In this document: one piece after another, positions 27,678 to 36,421 of the stretch
Numbering within the stretch: position 1 is the stretch's first letter
Layout of the letters: each line of letters begins with the position of its first letter
Assembly (NCBI GenBank): GCA_024232965.1
Contig: JACKQF010000001.1
Location: 1,364,001-1,428,000 of the forward strand
Reading direction: 5' to 3'
Source: Verrucomicrobiaceae bacterium
Lineage (GTDB): Bacteria; Verrucomicrobiota; Verrucomicrobiia; Verrucomicrobiales; Verrucomicrobiaceae
DNA length: 64,000 bases
Translations under genes and position numbers: made by a program
Notes under the pieces: generated by a model
Told to the model about the DNA's origin: nothing
Database searches by the model: none
Seen by the model: only the letters and a program-made list of their open reading frames with translations

Positions 27678-29462
27678 ATGCCACACTTTACGCACGCCGC
27701 AGCCTACCACTTTGCCACGCTCTCGGACCTCAAGCCTTTGCGCCAGGACCTCATCACCCGCTGCAAGTCGCTTGGCATCAAAGGCACGATCCTGATTAGC
27801 ACCGAAGGGGTGAATCTCTTCATCTCTGGTCAACGTGGGGATGTCGATGCGTTGCTCGATCACTTGCGCACGCTGCCGGGTCTGGCACGACTGACCCCCA
27901 AGTACAATCCCTGCGATCACCAGCCCTACAATCGCATGCTGGTGCGCATCAAAAAGGAAATCATCGCCTTCGGTGTTGATGGCGTTGACCCCGCAAAACG
28001 CACCTCGCCAAAACTCTCGGCGAAAGATCTGAAGCAGTGGCTAGATGAAGGACGCCCCGTCACGCTGCTAGACACCCGCAACGACTACGAGATAAAACTC
28101 GGCACCTTCAAGAACGCGATACCGATCGGGGTCGACACCTTCCGCCAGTTCCCCGATGCTGTCCGCCGCTTGCCCGAGGAACTGAAAAAGCAGCCAATCG
28201 TCATGTTCTGCACGGGCGGCATTCGTTGTGAGAAGGCTGGCCCGTTCATGGAGATGGAAGGCTTTGAAAACATCCATCAACTCGATGGCGGCATCTTGAA
28301 GTACTTCGAAGAATGCGGTGGCGACCATTACGATGGCGAATGCTTTGTCTTCGATCAACGCGTGGGTGTGGACCCTTCGTTGCATGAGACTGAATCGACA
28401 CAGTGCTACTCCTGCCAGTCCCCCCTGACCGCAGAAGACCAAAAGGACCCTCGCTTCGTCACAGGGAAGACCTGCCCGTACTGCTACCTGACCACGGAAG
28501 AACAGCGCGCTCAAACCTTGGCCCAACGCAACGCTGACTTCGCTCGCGTCACGACTCCGCTCCCCGGTAGCCAACCATACGTCAATCATCGTCCGCTCAA
28601 CGTTCCCGCACCGTGCGATGGTTTCACTACGCTCGATTTCCTCAGCCATATTCTCCCCCACACCGATCGGGAAAAGTGGATCTCCATCATTGAGGCCAAT
28701 GAACTCATCGATGATGACGGACGCCCCTATCGCGCCGATGAAATCGTCCGAGCCGGCCAGCGTTGCCTCCACGTGTTGCCAGCGACGGTGGAACCCGAGG
28801 TTGCCCGCGACATTGAAGTTCTGCATGAGGACGAAGCTATCGTCGCCATCCTCAAGCCAGCCCCCCTGCCCGTCCATCCAGGCGGTCGTTTTCATCGCAA
28901 CACGCTCGCGTGGATCATGGGGCAAGTTTATCACCCGGAAAAACCCCGGCCCATCCATCGGTTAGATGCAAACACCACCGGCATCGTGCTGTATGCACGA
29001 ACGCGTCACTTTGCGGCATTGCTACAGCGCCAGTTCTTAGAGGGTGGTGTGGAGAAAATTTACCTGGCCCATGTGCAGGGCCATCCAGAGACCGACCTTT
29101 TCGAATGCCGCGCACCGATCTCCCCAGAACCTGGGAGAGCAGGCACGCGCAGCATTGATGAGGACGAAGGTCAGGATGCCCACACCCTGTTTCGTGTGCT
29201 CGAACGCCGCGCCGATGGCACCAGCTTGTTGGAGGCCCAACCGCTGACGGGGCGCACCAATCAGATCCGCATTCATCTCGCCCAGTTGAACCATCCGATC
29301 ATTGGCGATGCCACCTATTCCGCAGGCGGTCACGCAGCATCCGTGCAGACGCTGCCTCTCGGTGCCGCTCCGCTAGAATTGCACGCGTGGAAGCTCAGCA
29401 TCATTCATCCGGTCAGCCGTGAACCTATGACCCTGGAAGCCCCAAAACCAGCCTGGGCCTAG
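27678..29462 (+). CDS. TrhO-type rhodanese fused to RluA-family pseudouridine synthase
   Basis: Fusion protein of 594 residues. Residues 1-290 match the TrhO/YceA family (oxygen-dependent 5-hydroxylation of U34 in tRNA): an N-terminal acylphosphatase-like part (STEGVNLFISG), a rhodanese domain with VMFCTGGIRCEKA (catalytic Cys178) and a cysteine cluster CYSC...CPYC (243-269) of the Rhodanese_C type. Residues 300-594 form an RluA-type pseudouridine synthase with an S4-like entry (FLSHILPHTDREKWISIIEANELIDDDG) and the catalytic HRLDANTTG (Asp430). Both active-site sets look intact. Frame and codon use are continuous, so this is not two overlapping genes. It likely modifies tRNA or rRNA at two steps. 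It converges with the pectate lyase gene three bases away. Confidence 0.93.
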   Translation: MPHFTHAAAYHFATLSDLKPLRQDLITRCKSLGIKGTILISTEGVNLFISGQRGDVDALLDHLRTLPGLARLTPKYNPCDHQPYNRMLVRIKKEIIAFGVDGVDPAKRTSPKLSAKDLKQWLDEGRPVTLLDTRNDYEIKLGTFKNAIPIGVDTFRQFPDAVRRLPEELKKQPIVMFCTGGIRCEKAGPFMEMEGFENIHQLDGGILKYFEECGGDHYDGECFVFDQRVGVDPSLHETESTQCYSCQSPLTAEDQKDPRFVTGKTCPYCYLTTEEQRAQTLAQRNADFARVTTPLPGSQPYVNHRPLNVPAPCDGFTTLDFLSHILPHTDREKWISIIEANELIDDDGRPYRADEIVRAGQRCLHVLPATVEPEVARDIEVLHEDEAIVAILKPAPLPVHPGGRFHRNTLAWIMGQVYHPEKPRPIHRLDANTTGIVLYARTRHFAALLQRQFLEGGVEKIYLAHVQGHPETDLFECRAPISPEPGRAGTRSIDEDEGQDAHTLFRVLERRADGTSLLEAQPLTGRTNQIRIHLAQLNHPIIGDATYSAGGHAASVQTLPLGAAPLELHAWKLSIIHPVSREPMTLEAPKPAWA

Positions 29463-29465
29463 GAA

Positions 29466-30881
29466 TCACTTCTGGAGCCATGCGCAGAGTTCTCGGATGT
29501 GCTGCGCAAAAACAGCGCTGGCGATGTAGCTCTCCCCCGGCTGGAATTTTGGCTGCCCCACAAGGCGTTCACCATCGAACTGACTGATCCATCGGCCTTC
29601 GGCATCCAGTGCCTTGATTACGCGCAGCGCACCCGCATCATCGAGCATCTCGTCTGCACTTTGTGGTGACCACTTGCCGCCAGCGCTTACGTCGCGGTAC
29701 GCTGCGTCGATCTCCTTCAGGCGGGCGTCCGTTTTCCATCCATAATGTTTTGGGACGTCGGCATCGCTGTTCGTCAGCTTGTAGTCATCCGTCATATAGA
29801 GTGGTTTGTTGTTTTCCAATTCGTAGTAGCGGGCCAATTGCCCATCCGGTAGAAGCGACTTCTGCAGGTAGGCTAGAGCGCTGGGAAAGGGGGCCAGGTA
29901 CTTCTTGTCACCCGTGAGTTGATAGACCCGCAAGAGTGTCTCAAGCGCGCCTTGCGATTCGCGCCCGCAGATCGCTGGCGGTTCAAACTTCCTCGCCCAA
30001 ATGGGCCGCATCCCATAATCGTACTGTTGCGCCCATGCTGGTTGAGGGGCAGGCATCTGCGCCAGCAGCAGGAAGTCGCCCAACTTCGCCAAGGCCTGAC
30101 GGCAGCGCTCGTCTTGGTAAATCTCCAAGGCCGTGAACAATGTCTGGGAGACGTAGATGACGAGGTCGTCATTCAGCGTGTACATGTCCCAGTAGTTCTT
30201 CAAATGATTCTCCGTGCGCCAATCATAGTCTGGATATGTGGCTGACTTCACCGGTTGCGCAGCTACGGGTCCCGTCCATACCTGAGGGAATCCGCCATTG
30301 GGAAACTGAGCCTTCAGCATCGCTTCAAGTCCTACCATGACGGAATCGTGGATTTGCGCATGCTTGAAGCCGTGCTGCTGATCCACACGCATTAGAAACT
30401 CCAAAACCGATTGGCTGATCCCGTCGTCCAGCGTCGAATTATTAGGCCCTTTCTTGCGGCCCTTGCCATTCCGATAGAGAGCGGCGTTTGCCCTGTCGGC
30501 GCTAAAGTCCACACTGTTCGTCCACCCCCCAGATTGCAGTTGCCCATAGATCGCAGCTACCGCGGCATCTGTTGCCGCTGCAAGCATAGCCGGGTCTTTC
30601 GTCGCTTCGTAGGCCTTCAAAAATGCCAATCCTACTGTCGGTGTTCCAGGCGGTTGCAGCCAAATTTGATCTGCCGTGGCCCGACCTTCGCCCAGCCGAC
30701 TCTGCAGATCGAGCGAGTAGTAATAGACGTAACCTCCGTGGACGGAAACCTCACCATGGAAGTATTCACAGGCTTTGCTGATAGCGCTCTTCACCTCTGT
30801 TTTCAGGTCCGCTCCCACAGCATCAATGGATGCGAACGCACTCAGAAAGCACAATAAAACTACACGTGTAAATCTTTTCAT
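29466..30881 (-). CDS. Pectate lyase, PL10-like, secreted
   Basis: Secreted protein of 471 residues with a signal peptide (MKRFTRVVLLCFLSAFASIDAVGA). The (alpha/alpha)-type body matches PL10 pectate lyases: PNNSTLDDGISQSVLEFL, GGFPQVWTG, WAQQYDYGMRPIWARKFEPPAICGRESQ and RYYELENNKPLYMTDDYKLT. It would cleave polygalacturonate by beta-elimination. The start at 30881 sits next to a GGGAGG ribosome binding site. It is 31 bases downstream of mnmA on the same strand and may be cotranscribed with purF and mnmA, an odd partner set. Related proteins without proven pectate lyase activity exist, so the substrate is tentative. Confidence 0.85.
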   Translation of the reverse strand: MKRFTRVVLLCFLSAFASIDAVGADLKTEVKSAISKACEYFHGEVSVHGGYVYYYSLDLQSRLGEGRATADQIWLQPPGTPTVGLAFLKAYEATKDPAMLAAATDAAVAAIYGQLQSGGWTNSVDFSADRANAALYRNGKGRKKGPNNSTLDDGISQSVLEFLMRVDQQHGFKHAQIHDSVMVGLEAMLKAQFPNGGFPQVWTGPVAAQPVKSATYPDYDWRTENHLKNYWDMYTLNDDLVIYVSQTLFTALEIYQDERCRQALAKLGDFLLLAQMPAPQPAWAQQYDYGMRPIWARKFEPPAICGRESQGALETLLRVYQLTGDKKYLAPFPSALAYLQKSLLPDGQLARYYELENNKPLYMTDDYKLTNSDADVPKHYGWKTDARLKEIDAAYRDVSAGGKWSPQSADEMLDDAGALRVIKALDAEGRWISQFDGERLVGQPKFQPGESYIASAVFAQHIRELCAWLQK

Positions 30882-30912
30882 CCTCCCAGAAACGCAGCGC
30901 CCTCGCCGGATC

Positions 30913-32010
30913 TCACAGAGAATCGTAAAATACCTCACCAAAAATAGCACCCCCAAGCAAATGCTCGCCATCGTAAAGCGCGCAAATTTGCCCCGGCGTC
31001 AGGGCGCGCTGCGGTTCCTGAAAGCTTAATTCCGCAGTCCATTCACCATCGGACTGCACCGGCGAAAACAACGCCGCCGCAGCGGGGGCTCGATAACGCG
31101 GCATTGACTGTAATTCGCGTGCGGTTTCCAGTGGCTTTCCTGTGGTGGAAATACCCGTCAAACGACAGCGTCGCGCCCACAGAAGCGGAGTATCTGCCCG
31201 TTCGATAGCGATCACGAGTTCGTTGTTGGCGGGACGCTTTGCCACGACAACGTAGGCTTCTTTGTAGAGGTTCGAGGGCACTCGAAGTCCCTTGCGTTGG
31301 CCCAGCGTGTAGAGGTGCAAGCCACGATGCTCGCCAAGAACCTTACCATTCAGATCCACGATAGGTCCAGGTGAATCCGGGACGAAGGTGCGGAGAAAGT
31401 CCTCCATCTTTACCTCGCCGATAAAGCAGATGCCCTGGCTATCTTTCTTCCCAGCAGTCTTCAGTCCCAATTCATGGGCGATATCGCGAACCTGAGACTT
31501 CAGTAGATCGCCAATTGGAAACAAAGCACCCGCCACCTGGTGCGGTTGCAACATGGCCAAAAAGTACGTCTGATCCTTGTTTGGATCTTTGCCACGCAGA
31601 ACGACGGGGCCTTCCTCTGGCCAGTCGGCACGTCGCGCATAGTGCCCGGTGGCCACGGCCTCAAATCCTTGGTCGCGTGCCCACTCCAACAGGACACCAA
31701 ACTTCATCTCGCGATTGCACATCACGTCCGGATTCGGCGTGATGCCGCTCTGGTAGCCTTCGAGAAGATACTTCACCACCTTCTCTCGGTATTCCTTCAT
31801 CAGGTTGACGACATGAAACGGGATACCCAATTGTTCTGCGACGGCGCGTGCATCTACGATGTCCTCCTCCCAAGGGCAATGACCAATGATGTTCTCCTCA
31901 TTGATCCAGTTCTTCATGTAGGCACCGACGACCTCGTGCCCTTGGCGTACCAACAAGGCGGTGGCGACACTGCTGTCAACACCTCCAGACATGGCCGCCA
32001 GGATCTTCAT
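30913..32010 (-). CDS. mnmA: tRNA-specific 2-thiouridylase MnmA
   Basis: Enzyme of 365 residues making 2-thiouridine at wobble U34 of tRNAs. The PP-loop is ILAAMSGGVDSSVA, the first catalytic Cys lies in NPDVMCNREMKFG and the second in SQGICFIGEVKM, all in family positions; GHYARR, DQTYFLAML and LYTLGQRKGL are further signatures. It lies 24 bases after purF and 31 bases before the pectate lyase gene on the same strand. Together with the neighbouring TrhO-RluA fusion, two independent U34-modifying genes lie within 5 kb. Confidence 0.97.
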   Translation of the reverse strand: MKILAAMSGGVDSSVATALLVRQGHEVVGAYMKNWINEENIIGHCPWEEDIVDARAVAEQLGIPFHVVNLMKEYREKVVKYLLEGYQSGITPNPDVMCNREMKFGVLLEWARDQGFEAVATGHYARRADWPEEGPVVLRGKDPNKDQTYFLAMLQPHQVAGALFPIGDLLKSQVRDIAHELGLKTAGKKDSQGICFIGEVKMEDFLRTFVPDSPGPIVDLNGKVLGEHRGLHLYTLGQRKGLRVPSNLYKEAYVVVAKRPANNELVIAIERADTPLLWARRCRLTGISTTGKPLETARELQSMPRYRAPAAAALFSPVQSDGEWTAELSFQEPQRALTPGQICALYDGEHLLGGAIFGEVFYDSL

Positions 32011-32034
32011 TTTATCAAATAAGGCTGGACCAAA

Positions 32035-33960
32035 TTACAGCAGATCGTAGGCACGACCCGTTTTGCGGCCACAGAAGTGCAGGAACGCACGATTCACCAT
32101 CTGCACACCGCCAGGCGTCGGGAAGTTCCCGGAGAAGTACCAGTCGCCATACTCCGACCCAAGCGCCTGATGCAGGCCCTCGATGGTCTGATAAATGACC
32201 TTCACCTCGCCCTTCCACGGAATGTCTCGCGGCTGTACCATCTGGCTGATGCGCTCCGAAATCTCCTCCGCAGTGAATGGCGCGTAGATGTCTTTGACAG
32301 CGTTCACCATCTCATGCGCAGGCTTTTTCAATTCTTCCTCAGCCTTGATTCGGGTGTCCTCGATCAAGTGGTAGTCACCGCGCTCTTTGATCAACTCAAT
32401 CGCAGCCTCAAAAGCAATGAACTTGCCGATCTCTGCCATATCAATGCCGTAGCAGTCGGGATAGCGAATCTGCGGTGCCGTGGATAAAACCACGATGCGC
32501 TTTGGATTCGTGCGCGCTAGAATCCTCAGCAACGACTTCCGCAGCGTGGTTCCGCGAACGATTGAGTCATCCACCACGACCAGCGTATCCTTGTCCTCCA
32601 CCACACCATAGGTGATGTCATAGACCGAAGAGGCCATCGTATCGCGATGCCCTTCCTGCGAGATGAAGGTGCGCATCTTGATGTCTTTGTGCGCGATCTT
32701 TTCGGCTCGTGGCCAATTCTTCAGAATCAATTCGTCCAGTAGATCTGGGTCCATTTTCCCAGCCTTCCACATCTCATCGAGAGCCACACGAACCTCCCCG
32801 CGTCGACGCAACCGCAGACCGTCCATCAGGCCGTGGTAAGCGGTCTCCGCCGTGTTCGGAATGAAGCTGATGACTGCATTTTCCAAGTTGTTGTCCGTCG
32901 CCTCGACGAATTGCGGCACCAGGGCTTCACCCAGCCGTTTCCGCTGTTTGTAGATCTCTGCATCGTTGCCACGGCTAAAGTAAATCCGCTCAAACGAGCA
33001 AGGGTGGAACTTCCGCTGCTCAGCAAAGGGCTCGATGTTCATCGACTTCCCATCGGCCTTGATGCTTGCCACATGGGCGCGCTCTAGCTCGTGGACCTGA
33101 TCTTCATCCGCATTGAAGATGGTACGGATCGCCACTTTTTCCGAGGCAAACACGATGACCTCGTCATCGATGTAATAGTGGCAGGGTCGGATGCCATTGG
33201 GATCGCGCATCACGAACATATCGCCATTGCCCACCACGCCGACGATGGCGTAACCGCCGTCCCACATCTCTGCAGAGCGACGCACCAGTTCCGTCACATC
33301 CAGCGCATCGCTGATATGTGTTGGGATCTCGCTGCCGGCCACGCCATGGTCGCGGAGTTCACGGAAAATATCAGTGTGGATCTCATCCAGATGAAACCCG
33401 ATCTCCTCCAGCACGGTTTGCGTATCTGTGTCATAGATCGGATGCTGGCCGCGATCGATCATGAGCTGATGCAACTGATCCGTGTTGGTCATGTTGAAGT
33501 TCCCCATGACCATGAGGCTCTTCGTCGGCCAGTTACTGCGACGGATGTAAGGGTGGCAGGACCCCTTCCCTAGCCCGCCCGAGGTGCCGTAGCGCAGGTG
33601 TCCCATGAGGATCTCCCCGCCATATTCAAAGTGCTTCCGGATGTTCGTCGGATTCTCCGGGTCAAACCCCTCCCGTCGTGCCATACGGGCATAGTCCTTG
33701 CGGGCTTCTTCGAAAAGTTCGTCCAGCGAGTCCTTCTTCACCGACCGCAGTCGGGACATGTACGGTTCGCCCAAAGGCATGTCCAGTTTGCAACAACCGA
33801 TGCCAACCCCGTCCTGGCCGCGATTGCGCTGCTTCGCCATCAGCGCATACAGCTTTTGGAAGCCCCACATAGCGCTCCCGTATCGACGATGATAATATTC
33901 CAGGGATTTGCGCAGCCGCACAACGGCGATGCCGCACTCATGACGGATAGGGTCGCTCAT
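32035..33960 (-). CDS. purF: Amidophosphoribosyltransferase, long form
   Basis: First committed enzyme of purine synthesis, here 641 residues against about 480-510 in E. coli and Bacillus. The class II amidotransferase nucleophile is Cys9 (HECGIAVV), so an eight-residue leader (MSDPIRHE) must be removed, as in propeptide-type PurF. The phosphoribosyltransferase domain has the PRPP loop TLVVVDDSIVRGTTLRKSL. Extra length comes from inserts (for example KKDSLDELFEEARKDYARMARREGFDPENP) and a C-terminal region; similar long forms occur in other bacterial phyla. The start codon is preceded by TATTTTTCTTT rather than a Shine-Dalgarno, and immediately upstream is a terminator-like hairpin. Confidence 0.92.
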   Translation of the reverse strand: MSDPIRHECGIAVVRLRKSLEYYHRRYGSAMWGFQKLYALMAKQRNRGQDGVGIGCCKLDMPLGEPYMSRLRSVKKDSLDELFEEARKDYARMARREGFDPENPTNIRKHFEYGGEILMGHLRYGTSGGLGKGSCHPYIRRSNWPTKSLMVMGNFNMTNTDQLHQLMIDRGQHPIYDTDTQTVLEEIGFHLDEIHTDIFRELRDHGVAGSEIPTHISDALDVTELVRRSAEMWDGGYAIVGVVGNGDMFVMRDPNGIRPCHYYIDDEVIVFASEKVAIRTIFNADEDQVHELERAHVASIKADGKSMNIEPFAEQRKFHPCSFERIYFSRGNDAEIYKQRKRLGEALVPQFVEATDNNLENAVISFIPNTAETAYHGLMDGLRLRRRGEVRVALDEMWKAGKMDPDLLDELILKNWPRAEKIAHKDIKMRTFISQEGHRDTMASSVYDITYGVVEDKDTLVVVDDSIVRGTTLRKSLLRILARTNPKRIVVLSTAPQIRYPDCYGIDMAEIGKFIAFEAAIELIKERGDYHLIEDTRIKAEEELKKPAHEMVNAVKDIYAPFTAEEISERISQMVQPRDIPWKGEVKVIYQTIEGLHQALGSEYGDWYFSGNFPTPGGVQMVNRAFLHFCGRKTGRAYDLL

Positions 33961-33996
33961 AAAGAAAAATAGCCAGGCATGCAGTGGATGCCCGGC
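33961..33996 (-). terminator. Terminator-like hairpin abutting the purF start
   Basis: On the minus strand GCCGGGCAT (33996-33988) pairs with ATGCCTGGC (33980-33972), one mismatch, loop CCACTGC, then TATTTTTCTTT and the purF ATG at 33960. It could end the zinc-ribbon transcript or act as an attenuator of purF. Confidence 0.6.
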
Positions 33997-34047
33997 TTGT
34001 TCTTAGCCCTGTTGTGACATTGCGCAAGTCTCAGCATGATTTCCCGC

Positions 34048-35124
34048 TCAACTTTGGGATCGCAGATAGGCAAACGTGCCGAAAAGCACCAAAATCAGCA
34101 GAATCGCGATGGTCACTTTGATCCAGCTAATCGGGTATTCCCCGGCAATTTTCCCCGAATACCCATTTACCGCCACCTGATAGACCTTGCTGCGATACTG
34201 ATACGACAGCAGCCAGACTGGTAGCAGCAGGTGTTTGTAGGTCTGGGCCGTGAATTGCGGGGAGATCCTCAGTCCACGGTGGGTATCCCCCGGGACCTGG
34301 CTGGCGCACATACGCTCCAGCGCCGCCATCATTCGCCGACGGGAGTCCTGCGCACCACCCACCAGATCGATTTGATACTGCTCCACCACCCAACCGGACA
34401 AATAACCCGCATCGTAGGGTACCAGATCCGTCGTGGTCGGGAATGGCGCGATATCCTCCAGCAGCTTCGGGTGCACCCCCTTGGAACCGGACACTAGCAC
34501 GTCATCAAAAAAGTTCAGGACCTGACCAGAAGCATATTCCCACCGCACACGACGTTCCTGCCGCCCCTGGCTATCCCGCACGTAATAATAGTAGCCAGCC
34601 TCCGCCTCCCAGGGGCAGTCGGCATGAGCATCAAAGGTCCAATACGGGAGGTAAAGACCATGCAGCGTATCCGTCATCGCCTTTGCCCCCAGACGGTTCG
34701 GAGCCCAAAAATGGCTCCCATACCAGGCTCGGATCTTCTCCCTCACCGCCGTGCCCGCTACCTTAAATGGCAGCAGCGCCTTTGGACGGATCGGTGCCTG
34801 CACGTCATCCATCGCCAGCAAAGCGGGCGATCCACAGAAATCACAGTTTTGCGCCACCCGGTGCGCATCAAAAATCGAGATCGCATTGCAACTCTGGCAA
34901 CGAACCGTCTTTTTCTGATCAGCCCAATCACGATCCGCATCAGGGATCGCCCGCAGGGCCTCTACGAGGTCATTTTCTTCAATGATCGAGCCATCCGTCT
35001 GGAGTTCCGCCGGAGAAACTGTGCCGCAGTAGGGGCAGACGAGTGCCTGCTTGGACGGCGTCCACACGGCCTCAGCCCCACAAGCGGGGCAGGAAAATTT
35101 GTTCAACGCGGTCAGATCACCCAT
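34048..35124 (-). CDS. Zinc-ribbon membrane protein of unknown function
   Basis: Protein of 358 residues. Two zinc-ribbon units occupy the first 110 residues (CPACG...CPYCG and CQSC...CDFCG). The middle (residues 120-320) is a conserved region with PFKVAGTAVREKIRAWYGSHFWAPNRL and GLYLPYWTFDAHADCPWEAEAGYYYY, and a single C-terminal helix (WIKVTIAILLILVLFGTFAYL) anchors it in the membrane. This architecture is often mis-annotated as a primosomal or TFIIB-like zinc-ribbon protein. It is 46 bases downstream of the ykvA-like gene on the same strand, a pairing that suggests one small operon. Role unknown. Confidence 0.85.
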   Translation of the reverse strand: MGDLTALNKFSCPACGAEAVWTPSKQALVCPYCGTVSPAELQTDGSIIEENDLVEALRAIPDADRDWADQKKTVRCQSCNAISIFDAHRVAQNCDFCGSPALLAMDDVQAPIRPKALLPFKVAGTAVREKIRAWYGSHFWAPNRLGAKAMTDTLHGLYLPYWTFDAHADCPWEAEAGYYYYVRDSQGRQERRVRWEYASGQVLNFFDDVLVSGSKGVHPKLLEDIAPFPTTTDLVPYDAGYLSGWVVEQYQIDLVGGAQDSRRRMMAALERMCASQVPGDTHRGLRISPQFTAQTYKHLLLPVWLLSYQYRSKVYQVAVNGYSGKIAGEYPISWIKVTIAILLILVLFGTFAYLRSQS

Positions 35125-35170
35125 GTGGAGGGAAAGTTGCGTGGCCTCATACTTTTTTCAACTCCCGCCC

Positions 35171-35554
35171 TCAGGAAACATCCACGACAATCGGCATCTT
35201 TTTCTGCGCCGCCTTCCACGCCTTGTAGCGCTCCAGTTCGTGATCGATCAGTTTCATGCAAAAAGCGATCACCGTCGCGTCATCCAGATATCCAAATCCA
35301 GGTACCGCATCCGGAATCAAGTCCAGCGGGTTCAAAAAATACAGCAGCGCTAAGGCTACAGCTCCCATCACCCAATAAGGCACCTCTCGATAAGCCCCGC
35401 TCAGATAGTCCCGGACCAAAGAAAGCATGATTTTCCCCGCCTCCATGAACTTCTTCAGCTTAGGCAACTTATCCTCAATATCCTGTGCCCGTTCCCCGAC
35501 CTTTTGGATCGAAGAATCATGCTGCGTCTCAGGGTTGGTGTCGGTGGTCTTCAC
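35171..35554 (-). CDS. YkvA family protein (DUF1232)
   Basis: Small membrane-associated protein. The DUF1232 core is VPYWVMGAVALALLYFLNPLDLIPDAVPGFGYLDDATVIAFCMKLI, with the diagnostic PLDLIPD and GYLDD. The N-terminal part is a charged helix (KVGERAQDIEDKLPKLKKFMEAGK). No ATG lies before this region: the frame opens with TTG at 35596, and a GTG at 35554 gives a more usual length of 127 residues; the GTG is taken. It probably shares a transcript with the zinc-ribbon gene. Confidence 0.85.
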   Translation of the reverse strand: MKTTDTNPETQHDSSIQKVGERAQDIEDKLPKLKKFMEAGKIMLSLVRDYLSGAYREVPYWVMGAVALALLYFLNPLDLIPDAVPGFGYLDDATVIAFCMKLIDHELERYKAWKAAQKKMPIVVDVS

Positions 35555-35757
35555 GGCGCCGCTAGAATAGCAGACAACCTGCGGGCGGACAATCAATAAG
35601 CAGGAGGAGCCACATCCGGCCTCATCACTAGGATGACACGGAGACCGGGACCCGGTCCGGCGCTGGCAAGCCGTGAATAGCTAAAATCGCGTCGGAGGCT
35701 TCATCAGCAATCGACCACCAGTCAGGCCTACCCCCTCTGTCGTCGTCTCATGAGCGC

Positions 35758-36285
35758 TTAAAGATCATTGATCGACTCGTCGGCGCGCCACCACCAGTGA
35801 TTGCCGGCGGGCAGGATACGATCTAGCGCCATCGCATCGCAGATCACGGCGTTGGTGGGTGTCTCTTGGATCGTGAGACTTGTGCAGACCAGCGGTTGAT
35901 CGGCCTCTGCAAAAAAGGCAGCAAGCTTGGCTTTGTAGCAGGCTGCGCGAAGTTCCGTTGTCGGGTCCCCTGGGGTCAGCAAACAGCGACGCAGGGTCTC
36001 GGCCTCGTTGTCACGAAAATATGCAACCAGCGGGTCTTTTTCATTCAGATGAAAGCTGTGATCAACGGCACGATCAATCCAGTCGAACCATCTGCGTTTG
36101 GCCTGATCGAACTCCACCAGCATCTGCGTCGCCGGGTCCAGCGACGCATTGTCTGCGTGAACGATCTCCACCGTCACTACCTCGTCATGCCCATGCGGCA
36201 CTGCGCACCGTGGTGCAAGGCCGCTGGTCAAGCGGTGCGCCATGCTGTAGCGGCGGCTGAAGCGGAGAGTGAAGTCGTGAGGCAT
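35758..36285 (-). CDS. 6-carboxytetrahydropterin synthase-like protein (QueD/PTPS family)
   Basis: Protein of 175 residues of the T-fold PTPS/QueD family. Zinc ligands are visible as His17 (MAHRL) and the CAVPHGH motif (Cys27, His31, His33), with the family signatures DHSFHLNEKDPL and QETPTNAV. It is longer than E. coli QueD (about 120 residues). The Cys-x3-HGH layout fits 6-carboxytetrahydropterin synthase of queuosine/7-deazaguanine synthesis, but no queC, queE or folE lies nearby, so the pathway is not confirmed. It is followed by about 160 non-coding bases. Confidence 0.8.
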   Translation of the reverse strand: MPHDFTLRFSRRYSMAHRLTSGLAPRCAVPHGHDEVVTVEIVHADNASLDPATQMLVEFDQAKRRWFDWIDRAVDHSFHLNEKDPLVAYFRDNEAETLRRCLLTPGDPTTELRAACYKAKLAAFFAEADQPLVCTSLTIQETPTNAVICDAMALDRILPAGNHWWWRADESINDL

Positions 36286-36421
36286 CTTCGAGGGGGATCG
36301 GTAAGAAGTGAAAAGTTCTCAGTGTGAAGTGACCAGTCGCGAGACGTTCCTCAACTCACCAGCGATTCCAGTTCAGTCACCACTTTTTGCTGCTTCCTTC
36401 CACCGGCTTACTCGTGACAGG

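Noticed and set aside
35644..35656. ACCGGG-A-CCCGGT inverted repeat
   Set aside because: A one-base loop and no T-run; too short to assign.
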